From Chloroflexota bacterium (lineage in GTDB: Bacteria; Chloroflexota; Anaerolineae; UBA1429), in the NCBI GenBank assembly GCA_014360745.1, contig JACIWY010000087.1, positions 1 to 10,812 on the forward strand: a stretch of 10,812 bases of DNA, given 5' to 3'. The notes below the pieces were generated by a model. That model searched no databases. It worked only from the letters and a program-made list of their open reading frames with translations, and was not told the origin of the DNA. Within the stretch, counting starts at the first letter, position 1; the number at the start of each line of letters is the position of its first letter. Position numbers and translations under genes: made by a program. Shown here piece by piece: positions 1-6,644 of this stretch.

Positions 1-129
1 CTTTACCCTGTCCCGATGGGCTGCCAGGTAAACGCGCAGATAGAACAGAATAAGCAAAAATAACAGGAGATAGAGCCAGATAACGTGCTGGTCGATCAAG
101 TTGAGCAGAAAGGAGACGATATTCAGCAC
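1..129 (-). CDS. N-terminus of a small membrane protein (partial, runs off the left edge)
   Basis: A GTG start at 127-129 on the minus strand opens a frame of 43 codons that stays open to the window edge. It is preceded by GAGGAAAAGG, giving a GAGG or AAGG ribosome binding site, and starts 17 bases after the purine nucleoside phosphorylase stop, so it is probably co-transcribed with that gene. The visible peptide has a short amphipathic start, one hydrophobic stretch at about residues 15-33 (WLYLLLFLLILFYLRVYL) and then a basic tail (AAHRDRVK). This fits a single N-terminal transmembrane anchor with the rest of the protein in the cytoplasm by the positive-inside rule. I do not recognise the family, because the informative part lies outside the window. 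Confidence 0.6.
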   Translation of the reverse strand, partial: MLNIVSFLLNLIDQHVIWLYLLLFLLILFYLRVYLAAHRDRVK

Positions 130-146
130 GCGCCTTTTCCTCGTGT

Positions 147-1007
147 TTAGGTGATCCGTTCGATCACGCCCTGGATCAACGAGGCCAGCATCGGGGCTGC
201 CTTGATGCCCACATCGAGCACCTCCTCGTGCGAGGCCTCGGGCGTCTTTTCCGGCGCGGCGCCGGGTAGGGTATCGACGGCCACATTGCTGATCAGGGAA
301 AAGCCCAAAACGCGCATCCCCCCATGGCGAGCCACCAAGACCTCCGGCACGGTGGACATGCCCACGGCATCGGCGCCGATAAGCCGTAGATAACGGACCT
401 CGGCCGGCGTTTCAAAGTTCGGGCCGGCCACCATGGCGTAAACCCCCTCGGAGAGAGGGATGCCCCGCTCGCGGGCAACCTGCCGGGCTATCGCGGCCAG
501 GTCAGGGTCGTAGGCCCTGGTCATGCTGGGAAAACGCGGGCCAAGCCGGTCGTCGTTGGGCCCGCGCAAGGGATTGTGGCCGGCCATGCCCACCAGGTTC
601 AGATGGTCGATGATAAGCATCAAGTGGCCGGGCTGCAAATCGGCGCGGATGCCGCCGGCGGCGTTGGTGATGATCAGCGTGTCGATACCCAGTTGGCGCA
701 TGGCGCGGATAGGCAGAGTGATCTGCGCCAGGGAATAGCCCTCATAATAATGGAGCCGGCCTTGCATGATGCACGCTGTCGTGCGGCCCATCTTGCCCAA
801 CACCAGGCGGCCCACATGCCCAGGCACCGTCGAGGCGCCAAAATGGGGAATATCCGTGTAGGGGATGATTTGGGCGTTGGATAGCCCTTCGGCGAGGGTG
901 CCTAGCCCGGAACCCAGCACCACGCCCACATGGATCGGCACGGGGCCTACACGCATACGAATATATTCGGCGGCTTCGATGGCCTTGTCTCTTTCCGTTT
1001 TGGTCAT
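147..1007 (-). CDS. punA: Purine nucleoside phosphorylase, class II trimeric type (6-oxopurine specific)
   Basis: This enzyme phosphorolyses inosine, guanosine and their deoxy forms to the free base and (deoxy)ribose-1-phosphate in cytoplasmic purine salvage. The 286-residue product is a normal length. Visible motifs are GSGLG at 32-36 (phosphate loop), GRLHYYEGY at 83-91, NAAGG at 115-119, GPNFETPAE at 195-203, M217 and N241. With no or few gaps these line up with human PNP residues S33, R84, H86, Y88, E201, M219 and N243. The Asn marks the 6-oxopurine-specific trimeric family rather than the hexameric DeoD type. I chose the ATG at 1005-1007 because AGGA lies 8 bases upstream. An in-frame GTG at 1023-1025 adds six residues but has no ribosome binding site. 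It lies downstream of the recombinase gene, an order that recalls xerD-drm-pupG in Bacillus. Confidence 0.95.
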   Translation of the reverse strand: MTKTERDKAIEAAEYIRMRVGPVPIHVGVVLGSGLGTLAEGLSNAQIIPYTDIPHFGASTVPGHVGRLVLGKMGRTTACIMQGRLHYYEGYSLAQITLPIRAMRQLGIDTLIITNAAGGIRADLQPGHLMLIIDHLNLVGMAGHNPLRGPNDDRLGPRFPSMTRAYDPDLAAIARQVARERGIPLSEGVYAMVAGPNFETPAEVRYLRLIGADAVGMSTVPEVLVARHGGMRVLGFSLISNVAVDTLPGAAPEKTPEASHEEVLDVGIKAAPMLASLIQGVIERIT

Positions 1008-1080
1008 GATAGTCGTCCTGTCCACCGCGAATGGAGTGCGGGCGGGCTCATGGCTGTCGGCCGGCCGCCGCTTTCACCAA

Positions 1081-1114
1081 ATGGCCCAGCAGAGGGATCG
1101 CTCGGCTGGGCCAT
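1081..1114 (-). terminator. Strong intergenic hairpin between the recombinase and phosphorylase genes
   Basis: ATGGCCCAGC at 1081-1090 pairs perfectly with GCTGGGCCAT at 1105-1114. The loop contains a further GAG/CTC pairing around a 6-base apex after one mismatch. The hairpin starts 23 bases past the recombinase stop. On the minus strand it is followed by TTGGTGAAAG, not a clean U-run, so it is a weak intrinsic terminator at best. It may instead be an attenuator or an mRNA-processing/stability stem limiting read-through into the phosphorylase gene, which has no obvious promoter of its own in the 66 bases that follow. Confidence 0.5.
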
Positions 1115-1137
1115 CGAGAGCCTGAGGAGGATGAAAT

Positions 1138-2043
1138 CTAACGGGCCCGCGGGTGGGCCTCATCGTACACTTCGCGCAGACGATCCTGATTTATCTGCGT
1201 GTACACTTGGGTGGTCGACACATTCGCATGGCCCAGGAGGCCTTGGACCTCGTGCACGTCAGCACCCCCGTTCAACAGGTGGGTGGCGAAGGAATGTCGC
1301 AGGGTGTGAGGCGTCACAGAGGAGTCGATGCCCACCTCTTCGACATACTTTTTGATGATCAACCAGAGGCCCTGACGGGTCAAGCGGCGACCGCGATGGT
1401 TTAGGAATAAAGCGGTCTCTTCGCTATCGCGCGCCAATTTGGGGTAGCTCTGCTCGAGATAGACGCGAAGCGCCTCGATCGCCCGTGAATAGATGGGGAT
1501 CACCCGCTCGCGATACTTGTCCGTCTTGTTTTGACAACGGACACAGCCCGTTTCCAGATCGATATCGCCCACATCGAGGTTGACCACCTCGCTCACCCGC
1601 ATTCCGGTGGCATAGAGCAGCTCCAGAAGGGCGACATCGCGGATGCCGCGCGGGGTATCGTATTTGGTCGGCGCCTTGAGCAGGCGCTCCACTTCTTGCT
1701 CGGAGATGGCTGTAGGTGTGTATTTTCGCACTTTGGGGGAGTCCAGCGTCTCGCTAGGATCCTTGGCCAGGTGCCCGCAATCGACCAAGTAGCGGAAAAA
1801 AGATTTGGCGGCAGCGACCTTGCGCGCCACGGTGGCCGAGGCGTACTCCCGTTCCTCTCTGAGGCAGGTCACATAATCGACCAGGTTCTCCTTATCGACC
1901 CCGTCCCAACTGTTGATTGCGTCGCGTTCGGTGAGGAAAGCGACAAATTGCTCCAGGTCGTTTCTATAGGCCACAATGGTGTTGTTCGAGTATCCCTTTT
2001 CGACCTGCAACGAATTCAAAAAGTCTTCAATTTGCTGTCGCAT
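1138..2043 (-). CDS. xerD: Tyrosine site-specific recombinase, XerC/XerD type
   Basis: The product is a 301-residue DNA strand-transfer enzyme, the usual length for XerC/XerD, which resolve chromosome dimers at dif. The N-terminal SAM-like core-binding domain is residues 1-95 (FLNSLQVEKGYSNNTIVAYRNDL). The catalytic domain carries R149 (ATGMRVSE), a lysine in the beta-hairpin (K173 or K176), H246-x-x-R249 (HTLRH), H272 (GLLGH) and the nucleophile Y281 (VSTTQVYTQ), so the full active-site set is present. The start at 2041-2043 has GGAGGAG seven bases upstream and a promoter behind it. The hairpin CQNKTDKYRERVIPI is longer than the common GKGNKER form. XerC and XerD cannot be told apart safely here. 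The symbol rests on the xerD-like neighbourhood with purine nucleoside phosphorylase, and no phage or integron context is visible. Confidence 0.9.
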   Translation of the reverse strand: MRQQIEDFLNSLQVEKGYSNNTIVAYRNDLEQFVAFLTERDAINSWDGVDKENLVDYVTCLREEREYASATVARKVAAAKSFFRYLVDCGHLAKDPSETLDSPKVRKYTPTAISEQEVERLLKAPTKYDTPRGIRDVALLELLYATGMRVSEVVNLDVGDIDLETGCVRCQNKTDKYRERVIPIYSRAIEALRVYLEQSYPKLARDSEETALFLNHRGRRLTRQGLWLIIKKYVEEVGIDSSVTPHTLRHSFATHLLNGGADVHEVQGLLGHANVSTTQVYTQINQDRLREVYDEAHPRAR

Positions 2044-2087
2044 CGACTGTCTCCTCCGCTTCCACCAGCTTGATGGCTGCCCGCGCT

Positions 2088-2115
2088 ATTGTACCACTAC
2101 TTTGCATAAGGCCAA
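2088..2115 (-). promoter_or_regulatory. Possible second, proximal promoter for the recombinase gene
   Basis: On the minus strand TACAAT (2088-2093, 5 of 6 matches to TATAAT) is preceded, after a 16-nt spacer, by TTGGCC (2110-2115, 4 of 6 matches to TTGACA). It lies about 45 bases before the recombinase ATG. It is weaker than the distal candidate and could be chance. Confidence 0.3.
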
Positions 2116-2120
2116 AAACG

Positions 2121-2149
2121 ATTATGGCATGTCGAGCTCTTTTTGACAA
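2121..2149 (-). promoter_or_regulatory. Sigma70-type promoter driving the recombinase gene
   Basis: On the minus strand TTGTCA (2144-2149, 5 of 6 matches) and CATAAT (2121-2126, 5 of 6 matches) are separated by exactly 17 bases. The -10 box lies about 78 bases upstream of the recombinase ATG, in an AT-richer stretch of an otherwise GC-rich spacer. It should transcribe the recombinase gene and possibly the phosphorylase gene beyond the hairpin. Confidence 0.6.
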
Positions 2150-2230
2150 AAGGGGTTTTGCTTGAGGGGAATGTGGGTGTGGGCATCCTCGTCCGCCGAT
2201 CCGGCAGGCCGGAGCCCCGCACCCCGTTGA

Positions 2231-2287
2231 ACAGCGATTGCTGTAGCTCGGTTGCCGGAGTAAGCCTCTCCAGATAGAATGCTGTAG
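2231..2287. promoter_or_regulatory. Operator-like palindrome and repeated half-site around the thioesterase promoter
   Basis: ACAGC-GATT-GCTGT (2231-2244) is a perfect 5-bp inverted repeat just upstream of the -35 box. The 8-mer TGCTGTAG occurs at 2239-2246 and again at 2280-2287, a 41-bp offset (close to four helical turns) that brackets the -35 and -10 elements. This arrangement suits a dimeric repressor or activator. No regulator gene is adjacent, so the assignment is purely structural. Confidence 0.3.
2252..2280 (+). promoter_or_regulatory. Sigma70-type promoter of the thioesterase-ribokinase-AcoX-E3 gene run
   Basis: TTGCCG (2252-2257, 4 of 6 matches) and TAGAAT (2275-2280, 5 of 6 matches) are separated by 17 bases. 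Transcription would start near 2287, giving a leader of roughly 25 bases that holds the AAGGAGGAG ribosome binding site (2296-2304), 8 bases before the ATG at 2313. Confidence 0.6.
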
Positions 2288-2312
2288 GCCAGAATAAGGA
2301 GGAGAGCGACGT

Positions 2313-2714
2313 ATGTTGAATGCAGCGATGATCGGGGCGACGGGCGAACAGGAGCTCATCGTGACAGAGGAACATTCAGCCGTGCGCTGGGGAAGCGGGG
2401 GTGTGGATGTGCTCTCCACCCCCCAGATGATCGCCCTTATGGAAAGCGCGGCGGTAGCGGCGGTGGATCCTTATCTGGAGGAGGGTTGGCGGACCGTGGG
2501 CATCCATCTCGACGTGGCCCACCTGGCGGCCACCCCCATGGGGAGCCGGGTCACTGCGCGAGCCGAGTTGATCGCCATCGAGGGCCGCAAGCTGACCTTC
2601 CGCGTGGAGGCTTTTGACGAGGCGGGCAAGATCGGCGAGGGCACCCATCAACGCTTTCTCGTCGACGTCGAGCGTTTCATGAACAAGGCGCGAGAGCGCG
2701 TGCGCCGGGCCTGA
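2313..2714 (+). CDS. FlK-like (fluoroacetyl-CoA thioesterase family) hot-dog acyl-CoA thioesterase
   Basis: A 133-residue single hot-dog domain, the normal size for the family. Signature stretches are VDVLSTPQMIALME (31-44), GIHLDVAHLAATPMG (63-77), the GRKLTFRVEAFDEAGKIGEG strand pair (91-110) and THQRFLVDVERF (111-122). Counting without gaps, T36, E44 and H70 fall exactly six residues before the catalytic Thr42, Glu50 and His76 described for Streptomyces FlK. A hydrolytic thioesterase acting on a small acyl-CoA is therefore likely. FlK's selectivity residue Phe36 would correspond to Gly30, so fluoroacetyl-CoA itself is unlikely to be the substrate; the real one cannot be read from the sequence. 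The gene opens a four-gene run and has a near-perfect ribosome binding site. Ribokinase starts 26 bases after its stop. Confidence 0.85.
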   Translation: MLNAAMIGATGEQELIVTEEHSAVRWGSGGVDVLSTPQMIALMESAAVAAVDPYLEEGWRTVGIHLDVAHLAATPMGSRVTARAELIAIEGRKLTFRVEAFDEAGKIGEGTHQRFLVDVERFMNKARERVRRA

Positions 2715-2740
2715 GCGTCCGAACGAGAGGAGATAGACCT

Positions 2741-3664
2741 GTGGCTGACGTGGTCGTGTTGGGGAGTCTGAATATGGACCTGGTCGTGCGCACCGAGCGG
2801 ATCCCTCGCCCGGGTGAGACGGTGGTCGGCCGCGATTTCGTCACTATTCCGGGCGGCAAAGGGGCCAATCAGGCGGCTGCCGCGGCGCGGTTGGGCGTGC
2901 GCGTCGATATGGTGGGCCGCGTGGGCAACGACGCCTTTGGGCCGGCTCTGTTGGATAACATGCGCCGACAAGGGGTGGGCATCTCTCACGTCACCCTCGA
3001 TCCCGATGCCGCTTCGGGCATTGCCATGATCATGATCGACGCCTGCGGCGAGAATTCGATCGTCGTCGCCGCCGGCGCCAACGGCCGGGTGAGCCGGAGC
3101 GATCTAGAGGGCGCCCGAGAGCTCCTTGCCCAGGCGCGGTATCTGCTCATGCAGTTCGAAATTCCCCTTGAGGTGGTCCGCGAGGCCATTTCCCTGGCCA
3201 ATGAGCTAGGCGTGCGCGTCATCCTCAACCCGGCGCCGGCCCACGCTGTGGATGCCGATTTGATGCGCGGCGTCTATTGCTTGGTCGCCAACGAGACCGA
3301 GACGGAGGCGCTCACCGGCGTCGCCGTGCGCGAGGAGGGGGAATTGCAGCTCGCGGCAAAGCGGCTATTGGGGCTGGGCATTCCCGTGGTGATCGTCACC
3401 TTGGGCGCGCGCGGAGCCTTTTTGGCCTCCGATGGCCTGCGCCTTTTGGTCCCGGCCCGCCAGGTGCAAGTAGTGGACACCACTGCTGCCGGCGATGCCT
3501 TCGTCGGCGGTTTGGTGGCCGCGTTCCTTCAGGGGCGCGATCTGCCCCAAGCCGTCCGTTACGCCACCTGTGCCGGCACGCTGGCCACCACCAAACTGGG
3601 CGCCCAGACCTCATTGCCTTCGGCGGCCGAGGTCGAGGCGTTCTTTAACGAGGGGCTGGATTAA
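2741..3664 (+). CDS. rbsK: Ribokinase (PfkB-family sugar kinase)
   Basis: Phosphorylates D-ribose to ribose-5-phosphate with ATP in the cytoplasm. The 307-residue length is typical. The N-terminal signature is GSLNMDLVVRTERIPRPGE (8-26), with PGGKGANQA (37-45) for ribose binding. NPAPA (163-167) and NETE (184-187) lie in the core, and TLGARG (220-225) forms part of the nucleotide site. DTTAAGDAFVGG (246-257) supplies the anion hole and the catalytic base D252. The Asn-rich start and NPAPA favour ribokinase over fructokinase or adenosine kinase, but closely related PfkB sugar kinases cannot be excluded. The GTG start at 2741 has GAGAGGAG upstream. The stop TAA merges into the ribosome binding site of the following AcoX-like gene, so translation of the two is probably coupled. 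No ribose transporter or RbsR regulator is visible. Confidence 0.92.
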   Translation: MADVVVLGSLNMDLVVRTERIPRPGETVVGRDFVTIPGGKGANQAAAAARLGVRVDMVGRVGNDAFGPALLDNMRRQGVGISHVTLDPDAASGIAMIMIDACGENSIVVAAGANGRVSRSDLEGARELLAQARYLLMQFEIPLEVVREAISLANELGVRVILNPAPAHAVDADLMRGVYCLVANETETEALTGVAVREEGELQLAAKRLLGLGIPVVIVTLGARGAFLASDGLRLLVPARQVQVVDTTAAGDAFVGGLVAAFLQGRDLPQAVRYATCAGTLATTKLGAQTSLPSAAEVEAFFNEGLD

Positions 3665-3673
3665 GGGTTGACG

Positions 3674-4696
3674 ATGGCATTGGTGGGCATTATTGCCAAC
3701 CCCGCGTCGGGCAAGGATATCCGTCGTCTCGTAGCCCAGGCTACGGTGGTGGACAATCAAGCCAAGGTGGGCATTATCCAACGCGCCTTGATCGGCTTGG
3801 AGGCGATGGGCGTGCGTCGCGCGTTGATCATGCCCGACACCAACCGGCTGGGCGATCAAGCGTTGGCTCGTTTCAACGGCCGCGCGCGGCCTCGTGGGCC
3901 GCTGACCGCTTCGGCGTTTCAGGCCGCCATCCTGGACATGCCTTGGGTAGGCGATGCTAGCGATTCGCTGCGCGCCGCCCGTCTGTTGCGCGACCAGGGC
4001 GCGGCATGTATCATCACCCTGGGCGGCGATGGAACGGTGCGCGTCGTCTCTCAGGGTTCAGGCGATGTACCGTTGCTGCCCATCTCGACGGGTACGAACA
4101 ACGTCTTGCCCACCTTCGTCGAGGGCACGGTGGCGGGCATGGCCGCCGGGGCGCTGGCCACCGGTCAGGTTGCGATCAAAGCGGTGGCCCGGCGGCATAA
4201 ATGGCTTGAGGTGAGGGTCGGAGAACGCCACGACCGCGCCTTGGTGGATGTGGCTTTGGTGCGGGGCCATTTCATTGGCGCGCGTGCCGTTTGGCGCGCG
4301 GGGGACATCCGCCAGATCGTCGTCACCCGGGCCAATCCGGCCGCCATCGGTATATCGGGGTTGGTCGGCGCGCTGCAACCGTTGGAGCCCGATAAGCCGT
4401 TTGGCCTGGCCCTTGTTCTATCCAAAGAGGCGCGAAGCTCTGTGTGGGGGCTTATCGGGCCTGGATTGGTCGTCGAGGTCGGCGTCGAAGCGATCCGCCC
4501 ACTGAGGATAGGCGAAGAGCTTGTCCTCCATGCCGATGAGCCGCTCATATTGGCTTTGGACGGCGAACGGGAGATTCCTTTGCATCCCGGGCAAGAGGCC
4601 GTGTTGTGTTTGCGCGATGATGGCCCCTGGCTGGTTGATCCGCAAGCGGCGTTGTTGACACTGGCCGAGCAAGGCTTTTTCCGGCGCGACCTCTGA
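3674..4696 (+). CDS. acoX: ATP-NAD kinase family protein, AcoX-like
   Basis: The 340-residue product belongs to the NAD-kinase/diacylglycerol-kinase fold. Its N-terminus IANPASGKDIRRLVAQA (7-23) with DNQAKV is the AcoX-type opening. GGDGT (117-121) is the phosphate-donor loop and STGTNN (138-143) the second conserved motif, and a LALDGERE strand lies near the C-terminus. AcoX proteins occur in acetoin dehydrogenase clusters, but their biochemical role is not settled, so NAD(P) phosphorylation is inferred from fold only. I chose ATG 3674, since AAGGG (3663-3667) lies six bases upstream; a TTG at 3668 adds two residues but leaves no spacing. The gene sits 9 bases after ribokinase and 67 bases before E3. 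E3 uses NAD and is a usual partner of AcoX in aco operons. Confidence 0.8.
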   Translation: MALVGIIANPASGKDIRRLVAQATVVDNQAKVGIIQRALIGLEAMGVRRALIMPDTNRLGDQALARFNGRARPRGPLTASAFQAAILDMPWVGDASDSLRAARLLRDQGAACIITLGGDGTVRVVSQGSGDVPLLPISTGTNNVLPTFVEGTVAGMAAGALATGQVAIKAVARRHKWLEVRVGERHDRALVDVALVRGHFIGARAVWRAGDIRQIVVTRANPAAIGISGLVGALQPLEPDKPFGLALVLSKEARSSVWGLIGPGLVVEVGVEAIRPLRIGEELVLHADEPLILALDGEREIPLHPGQEAVLCLRDDGPWLVDPQAALLTLAEQGFFRRDL

Positions 4697-4763
4697 GCGG
4701 GAAATCGGGCGGCCGGAAACCGTGACAAGCTTTTATCATCCTCTTGGTAAGGAAGGTGAACGT

Positions 4764-6191
4764 ATGGTATATGCAGATACCCGCCAAGCAACCATCGGCG
4801 ATATCCGCATCGCGATCATTGGGGCGGGCCCTGGCGGTTATGTGGCGGCCCTGCGCGCGGCGCAGCTCGGCGCCCGAGTGGCGCTTATGGAGAAGGAATA
4901 TATCGGGGGCGTCTGCCTCAACGTAGGGTGCATCCCCACCAAGGCGTTGTTGCGCGGCGCCGAGGTGTTGAACCTCGTTCGAGAAGCGCATCGTTTCGGC
5001 ATCCAGGTGGGCGATATATCCTACGATTGGGGCCGCTTGCAGGCGCACAAGCAACACGTTGTGGAGACGATGGTCAGGGGGGTGCGCCTGCTGCTGGAGC
5101 GCGCCGGCATAGAGCTGATCGAGGGTGAGGCGCGTTTCCTGCGCGCTAACACGCTGCGAGTGCGCACCGCCGACGATGAACAGACGGTGGAGGCGGACAA
5201 GATCATCGTCGCCACCGGCTCGCGCCCGCTCAAGGTACCCATCCCGGGGCTTGAGGGCCCTCGAGTCCTCGATTCTACCGCCGCGCTTGCTTTGGACAGG
5301 CCGCCGCAGAGTATCTGCATCATCGGCGGGGGAGCTATCGGCCTGGAATGGGCCAGCCTGTTCAACGCTTTCGGCGCCCAAGTGACCTTGGTCGAGATGC
5401 TGCCTCGCCTGGCGCCGCTGATGGATGCCTCTATCGGCGAGGGCCTGGCCTGGACGTTTGAGCAACAGGGGATAGACGTGCGCACCGGCACGCGGGTGAT
5501 CAAGATCGAGCAGGGTGAGCTGGGTTGCGCCGTTTCGATGGCTTCGGAGGGCGGCGAGGAGCGGGTGGAATGCGAGTTAGTACTTTCGGCCATCGGTCGT
5601 GCGCCCAATGTAGAGAATCTGGGGCTGGAGGAACTGGGCATTCGGCCCTCGCGCAAGGGGATCGCCGTAGACAACCGCATGCGCACCGTGGTGCCGCATA
5701 TTTATGCCATTGGCGATGTGGCCGCCGAAGGCCCGATGCTGGCCCATGTGGCCTCACACCAGGGGATCGTCGCCGTGGAGGATGCCCTGGGCCATCCGGC
5801 GGTGATGGATTACAGCGCGGTGCCAAGCTGTATTTTTTCCCTGCCCGAGGCGGCCAGCGTTGGCCTGACCGAAGAGCAGGCCCGAGAGGCGGGCTATGAG
5901 GTACAGGTGGGTATATTCGCCCTGCAAAACAACGGCAAGGCCCAGGCCTATGGAGACACCAACGGTTTTGTCAAGGTCGTCGCCGAGGCGGAATACGGCG
6001 CTGTGTTGGGGCTGCATATCGTCGGGCCTCATGCCAGTGACATGATCCAGGAAGGCACTGCGTTGGTGGGCCTGGAGGCAACCCTGGACGAGGTCGAGGA
6101 TCTCATCCACCCGCATCCCACGCTGACGGAGGCGATCCAGGAAGCGGCCCTGGCGGCGCGCAAACGGGCGCTGCATTTGCCGGCGCGCTGA
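4764..6191 (+). CDS. lpdA: Dihydrolipoamide dehydrogenase (E3)
   Basis: A flavoprotein disulfide reductase that reoxidises dihydrolipoyl groups of 2-oxoacid or acetoin dehydrogenase complexes, or the glycine cleavage H protein, with NAD+. Of its 475 residues, GAGPGG (20-25) binds FAD and GGVCLNVGCIPTK holds the redox pair C51/C56. IIGGGAIGLEWASLF binds NAD, and YAIGDVA with MLAHVASHQG is the second FAD motif. HPHPTLTEA at the C-terminus supplies the His-Glu pair H451/E456. All catalytic residues are present and there is no lipoyl domain. The ATG at 4764 has AAGGAAGGTGA just upstream; a GTG at 4722 would add 14 residues with no ribosome binding site. It is last in the run begun at 2313. No E1 or E2 gene is in the window, so its complex must be encoded elsewhere. 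Confidence 0.95.
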   Translation: MVYADTRQATIGDIRIAIIGAGPGGYVAALRAAQLGARVALMEKEYIGGVCLNVGCIPTKALLRGAEVLNLVREAHRFGIQVGDISYDWGRLQAHKQHVVETMVRGVRLLLERAGIELIEGEARFLRANTLRVRTADDEQTVEADKIIVATGSRPLKVPIPGLEGPRVLDSTAALALDRPPQSICIIGGGAIGLEWASLFNAFGAQVTLVEMLPRLAPLMDASIGEGLAWTFEQQGIDVRTGTRVIKIEQGELGCAVSMASEGGEERVECELVLSAIGRAPNVENLGLEELGIRPSRKGIAVDNRMRTVVPHIYAIGDVAAEGPMLAHVASHQGIVAVEDALGHPAVMDYSAVPSCIFSLPEAASVGLTEEQAREAGYEVQVGIFALQNNGKAQAYGDTNGFVKVVAEAEYGAVLGLHIVGPHASDMIQEGTALVGLEATLDEVEDLIHPHPTLTEAIQEAALAARKRALHLPAR

Positions 6192-6312
6192 AGCTGCGCG
6201 TTTGAAACACGGAACGATAGGACTTATGCGCACACGAATCTTGATTTAGCCATTAATATCAAAACTGTCGCGGTGTGCATGGCCGAGAAGCAGGGAAGGT
6301 ACACCTTGGGCA

Positions 6313-6644
6313 TATAACGCTGCAAGAGATTATTATCACCAACGCGAGGCCCGACGTCGCGCGCAGCGGGAGAACGAGCGATTGGCCTGGCTGGAACGCG
6401 CGCGAGAGGCGATCCTGCCCCTGGCCCCGCGCTACTCGGGTGCGACGGGTGTACCTCTTTGGCTCTCTGCTCCAACCTGGCCGTTTCAGACCCGATTCGG
6501 ACATCGATGTGGCCGTGGTCTGCGACTCCGGAGACGGAGAGCACGTTCTGGCTGGCTCTGGAACGGGAACTAGAGCGGGATGTGGGCGTGCATCCGCTGA
6601 TCGGGGCGGTAGCAGAAGCCGTGGCCGCCGGCGGATGTGGGTGT
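6313..6644 (+). pseudogene. Frameshifted MNT-domain nucleotidyltransferase (antitoxin of a HEPN-MNT module)
   Basis: Three frames must be joined to read the protein. From 6313 to about 6445: AARDYY...RLAWLERAREAILPLAPRY. From 6446 to about 6525: RVYLFGSLLQPGRFRPDSD followed by IDVAVV, the GS...DxD nucleotidyltransferase motif, intact. From about 6526: PETESTFWLALERELERDV and onward to AVAEAVAAGG. The first shift lies at about 6441-6446, between GCG and CGGGTG; the second lies at about 6520-6530. No ATG, GTG or TTG opens the first segment, although AGGGAAGG (6292-6299) may be the old ribosome binding site. MNT proteins neutralise HepT/HEPN RNase toxins by nucleotidylation, and a HepT-like remnant follows directly. 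The gene is inactive unless the shifts are sequencing errors. Confidence 0.7.

Noticed and set aside
2143..2171. Perfect TTGACA on the plus strand at 2143-2148 as a promoter
   Set aside because: No -10 box lies at 16-18 bases (GGGGAA region). The same bases serve better as part of the minus-strand promoter.
2199..2212. TCCGGC-AG-GCCGGA inverted repeat as a terminator or riboswitch stem
   Set aside because: The loop is only 2 to 4 bases, there is no U-run, and no wider structure is visible. GC-rich palindromes of this size occur by chance.
4722..4763. Upstream GTG start for E3
   Set aside because: The extra 14 residues have no family counterpart, and the strong AAGGAAGGTGA site lies directly before ATG 4764.
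4545..5465. A 306-codon minus-strand frame opposite the AcoX and E3 genes
   Set aside because: It spans the junction of two well-supported plus-strand genes and has no recognisable domain.
6192..6312. Possible promoter or terminator after E3, including TTGAT/ATCAA and GCACAC/GTGTGC inverted repeats
   Set aside because: The arms are only 5-6 bp with long loops, and I found no paired -35/-10 elements or U-tract.
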